Assembly (NCBI RefSeq): GCF_018332695.1
Contig: NZ_BOQN01000070.1
Coordinates: 1 to 64,000 of the forward strand
Direction of reading: 5' to 3'
Origin: Paractinoplanes toevensis
GTDB taxonomy: Bacteria > Actinomycetota > Actinomycetes > Mycobacteriales > Micromonosporaceae
Length of the DNA: 64,000 nucleotides
Shown here in pieces: positions 61,498-64,000 of this stretch. Both the position numbers and the translations under genes were made by a program. Under the pieces are notes generated by a model that made no database searches, was not told the DNA's origin, and saw only the letters and a list, made by a program, of their open reading frames with translations. How positions within the stretch are numbered: position 1 is the stretch's first letter; each line of letters opens with the position of its first letter.

Positions 61498-61595
61498 TGC
61501 TGCTCTACCACTCCCGGATCGACCTGCTCGCGGGCGAGGATCCGGCCGAGGTGGACGCGGCCCACGACCTGTTCGTCCGCCTCGCGGGCCGATAG
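61498..61595 (+). CDS. Possible small ORF or gene remnant
   Basis: A 32-residue frame reads MLLYHSRIDLLAGEDPAEVDAAHDLFVRLAGR. It looks protein-like (no Arg/Pro shadow bias) and the frame stays open upstream to about 61420. It may be the end of a decayed gene. There is no ribosome site and I do not recognise it. Confidence 0.25.
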
Positions 61596-61643
61596 GCCCG
61601 GTCGATAGTGGACGGTAGAGTCCGGGGCAGCGAGGGGAGTTGC

Positions 61644-62072
61644 GTGGACGTTCAGATCGTTGTGGCGGGGGCGGCCGATCCTGACGAGCTAGTGGCGCTG
61701 GACGAGTGGCTGGCCGGTGATCCGGAGCTGCGCGGCCGGGTGACGGCGCGGCACGCACCGCCGCTGCCGGGCACGCTGGGGCCGGTTCTCGAGGCGTTGC
61801 TGGTCGCGATCGGGCCGGGCAGCACGGCGGCGGCGCTCGGCGCGGCCCTCGTGACCTGGGTGCGCGGGCGGCGCGGGCAGGTGTCGGTCATCGTGACACG
61901 GCCCGACGGCACGACGATCACCCTGGATGCCAAGCGCGTGCGGGACCTCAACACGCCGGCCCTGTCGGCCGAGCTGAACCGGATCGTGGCGTTGCTCGGC
62001 GAGGCGGAGCGCCGCACCGGCCCCGACACCGAGGAAGGGCCATCGGCCGGTCCTGATCCCGCCCGGAAATGA
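61644..62072 (+). CDS. EACC1-like (effector-associated constant component) protein
   Basis: The 142-residue protein reads VDVQIVVAGAADPDELVALDEWLAGDPELRGRVTARHAPPLPGTLGPVLEALLVAIGPGSTAAALGAALVTWVRGRRGQVSVIVTRPDGTTITLDAKRV. The ELRGRV, PPLPGTLG and PDGTTITLDA pieces and a Gly/Ala-rich membrane-like helix match the EACC1 family described with STAND and protease conflict systems. GTG 61644 has GAGGGG upstream. Its stop overlaps the caspase-STAND ATG (ATGA), so the two are a pair. Confidence 0.82.
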   Translation: MDVQIVVAGAADPDELVALDEWLAGDPELRGRVTARHAPPLPGTLGPVLEALLVAIGPGSTAAALGAALVTWVRGRRGQVSVIVTRPDGTTITLDAKRVRDLNTPALSAELNRIVALLGEAERRTGPDTEEGPSAGPDPARK

Positions 62073-64000
62073 CCGACGCTGCCGACGCCGACCCGAAACC
62101 CAGGACGGGTCTGTCCGGGCCGGGGGTGCGGATCCTGGTGATCGGCACGGCCAGTCACGCCGGGCCCACCCTCACGCCGGTGCCGGCGGCGAGGCGCAGT
62201 GCCGAGGCGGTCGGTGCCGCCCTGATCGCGGCCGGCGGGGCCGACCCGGAACAGGTGCGGGTGGTCGTCGACCCGCCGGACGTGGACGCGATGTCCGCGC
62301 TGGTGGCGGAAGCCGCGGAGGCGGCCGAGTCGGTGCTGCTGATCTACTACGTCGGCCACGGACTGATCGGGCCGCGCAACCGGCTGTACCTCGCGGCGTG
62401 CGCCACCGACGTGGTGACCGCGCCCCGGCCGCACCGCCAGGCGCTGCCGTTCCAGGAGCTCGCCGACACGCTCGCCGGCAGCCGGGCGAAGACCCGCATC
62501 GTGATCCTCGACTGCTGCTACTCGGCCCGGGCGGAACTCTCCGATGCGGCCCGGCCGGCGTTGCCGGGGTTCAGCCCGGCGGCGGCGTCCGGCACCTTCC
62601 TGCTGGCCTCCGCGGAGCGGCTGGCCGAGGCGCCGGCGGAGGAGGCGCTGACCACGTTCAGCGGGCGATTCGTGCGCCTGCTGGAGGAGGGCGACGCCCG
62701 GACCGGGCCGGTGCTCACGCTGAATACGGTCTACGACCGTCTCGCCGCGGCGGCCGAGACCGCGGGTACGGCCAAGCCCACGAGCCGGTCCGGGGACGAG
62801 TCCGGCTCGTTCGTGCTGGCCGTCAACCGCGCCCACCGGCCGGCCGGGCCGGAGCAGCGGATCCCGCCGGCCGCCGGGGAATGCCCCTACCTGGGGCTGG
62901 ACGCGTTCCGGCCGAAGGACGCCGACCGCTACTTCGGTCGCGACGACACGGTTGCCGGCCTCGTCGCCGGGGTGGCGGGCGCGGCCGCGAAGCGCTCGCC
63001 GTCGATGCTCGTCGCGGCCTCCGGCGCGGGAAAGACGTCGCTGCTCAACGCGGGTCTGCGGCCGATGCTGGCGGCGGGGACACCCGAGCTGGCCGGTTCG
63101 CCGGGCTGGCCGGTGCTGCTGATGACCCCGGGCGAGCACCCGATGGCCCAACTGGTCATCCGACTCGACGCCGAGGCCGGAAAAGAGCAGCGGGCAAACA
63201 TGCCGGCGGACAGCGAATGGGCGGCTCCGGTGCAGCCGGCCCAGGTGGTGGACCTCGCTGCGGCCGCCTGCACGGAACATGGCGCGAGCCGGCTGGTTCT
63301 GATCGTCGACCAGCTGGAACAGGTCTTCACGCTCTGCGAATCGGCCGAGGAACGCACGTCCTTCCTCGGCGCGGTCCGGGCACTCGCCGAGCGGCACGTG
63401 GTGGTGCTGGCGCTGCGCGCCGACTTCTACGGCCGGGCGGCCGAGCGACCCGAGCTCACCGACGCGCTGCGCCACCACCAGACGCTGATCACCGCGATGA
63501 CCCCCGGCGAGATGCGCGCGGCCATCGAGGGCCCGGCCGCGGCGGCCGGGTTGCGGGTGGAGGACGGTCTGGCCGGCCTGATCCTGCGCGATCTCGGCGA
63601 GCAGGACCGGCTGCCGCTGCTGTCGCACGCGTTGTGGGCGACCTGGCAGCAACGCGAGGAGAACCGGCTCACCCTGGGCGGCTACAGCCGGGCCGGCGGG
63701 GTGGACGCGATCGGCGCCACCGCCGAGGCCGCGTGGGCGAGTCTCGCCGAGGACGAGGCGGCGGCCGGGGCGCTGCGCCGGATGCTGCCGCGGCTGGTAC
63801 GGGTCGTCGGCGACGGACCCGAGACGATTCGGCCGGTGCCGCTCGACGACCTGCTGCGCGGCCTCGACGATCCGGCGGCGGGCGAACGCGCGCTGGAACG
63901 CTTCACCCGCGACCGGCTGGTCACCCGGGACAGTACGTCGGTGCGGCTCAGCCACGAGGCGCTGCTGCGCTCGTGGCCGCGGCTGCGGGACTGGATCGAG
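62069..64000 (+). CDS. Caspase-like protease fused to nSTAND1 NTPase (3' end beyond the window)
   Basis: The 644 visible residues begin at ATG 62069. Residues 20-230 are a caspase-fold domain with catalytic His97 in YYVGHG and Cys149/150 in LDCCYSA. From about 285 the STAND module begins (CPYLGLDAFRPKDADRYFGRDDTVAGL), with Walker A ASGAGKTS near 317 and Walker B RLVLIVDQLEQVF near 410, then a winged-helix-like end (SHEALLRSWPRLRDWIE). A sensor such as WD40 probably follows. It is the effector partner of the EACC1-like protein; a NTP-driven switch would unleash the protease. Confidence 0.9.
   Translation, partial: MTDAADADPKPRTGLSGPGVRILVIGTASHAGPTLTPVPAARRSAEAVGAALIAAGGADPEQVRVVVDPPDVDAMSALVAEAAEAAESVLLIYYVGHGLIGPRNRLYLAACATDVVTAPRPHRQALPFQELADTLAGSRAKTRIVILDCCYSARAELSDAARPALPGFSPAAASGTFLLASAERLAEAPAEEALTTFSGRFVRLLEEGDARTGPVLTLNTVYDRLAAAAETAGTAKPTSRSGDESGSFVLAVNRAHRPAGPEQRIPPAAGECPYLGLDAFRPKDADRYFGRDDTVAGLVAGVAGAAAKRSPSMLVAASGAGKTSLLNAGLRPMLAAGTPELAGSPGWPVLLMTPGEHPMAQLVIRLDAEAGKEQRANMPADSEWAAPVQPAQVVDLAAAACTEHGASRLVLIVDQLEQVFTLCESAEERTSFLGAVRALAERHVVVLALRADFYGRAAERPELTDALRHHQTLITAMTPGEMRAAIEGPAAAAGLRVEDGLAGLILRDLGEQDRLPLLSHALWATWQQREENRLTLGGYSRAGGVDAIGATAEAAWASLAEDEAAAGALRRMLPRLVRVVGDGPETIRPVPLDDLLRGLDDPAAGERALERFTRDRLVTRDSTSVRLSHEALLRSWPRLRDWIE

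Overview
The window is high-GC chromosomal DNA of a filamentous actinomycete. Micromonosporaceae, and Actinoplanes in particular, is the best guess. The reasons are the GC-rich third codon positions, frequent GTG/TTG starts, ATGA/GTGA stop-start overlaps, an IdeR/DtxR-type iron box, LAL-type LuxR and Lrp regulators, and STAND/WD40 'conflict' proteins. No rRNA, tRNA, CRISPR array, insertion sequence or phage gene was seen. The genus is an inference, not a sequence match.

Layout. 1-5.5 kb: the start of a LacI-type regulator diverges from a four-gene ABC importer that looks like the galactofuranose importer YtfQ-YtfR-YtfT-YjfF. Four operator-like sites lie between them. 5.5-7.8 kb: an ArsR-arsenate reductase fusion, a VOC protein and a ChrA chromate transporter in one operon. 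7.9-9.3 kb: a membrane protein with a beta-helix-like N-terminus. 9.5-13.6 kb: a giant TIR / nSTAND NTPase / transmembrane / 14xWD40 protein. 13.6-17.4 kb: a secreted cutinase/PET-hydrolase homologue diverging from an LAL-LuxR regulator. 17.4-24.5 kb: a HAD hydrolase, then a heme-iron locus (hmuTUV and a surface protein on the minus strand; HtaA-WxL, DUF916 and heme oxygenase on the plus strand) around a 17/19-match iron box. 24.5-26.5 kb: alpha/beta hydrolase, a TetR with tandem N-terminal repeats, and an ABM monooxygenase. 26.9-33.8 kb: a xylobiose/beta-glucoside locus of bxl type (GH3 enzyme, BxlEFG-like importer, LacI regulator). 33.9-36.2 kb: a kinase-fold protein, a decayed gene and two Uma2 proteins.

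36.2-52.4 kb is a polyamine / GABA / beta-alanine catabolic island. It holds a MocR regulator, MmsA, three class III aminotransferases, aminobutyraldehyde dehydrogenase, the PotADBC importer, an FAD amine oxidoreductase, a TetR and another aldehyde dehydrogenase. Spermidine/putrescine would be imported, oxidised to GABA or 3-aminopropanal products, and passed to succinate or acetyl-CoA. A second FAD oxidoreductase with an Lrp regulator and a saccharopine-dehydrogenase-like enzyme (58.2-61.4 kb) may belong to the same physiology.

52.6-58.2 kb: a secreted GH3, a cold-shock protein with a structured leader, a single-chain PheRS-like ligase with a possible attenuator, and a DUF574 methyltransferase. 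From 61.6 kb to the window end: a small EACC1-like protein translationally coupled to a caspase-nSTAND protein that is cut by the window edge. The two STAND modules (TIR type at 9.5 kb, caspase type at 62 kb) are the best candidates for poorly described immune or self/non-self systems. The HtaA-WxL/DUF916 heme locus and the three-segment hairpin before the PheRS-like gene are the most unusual of the remaining signals.
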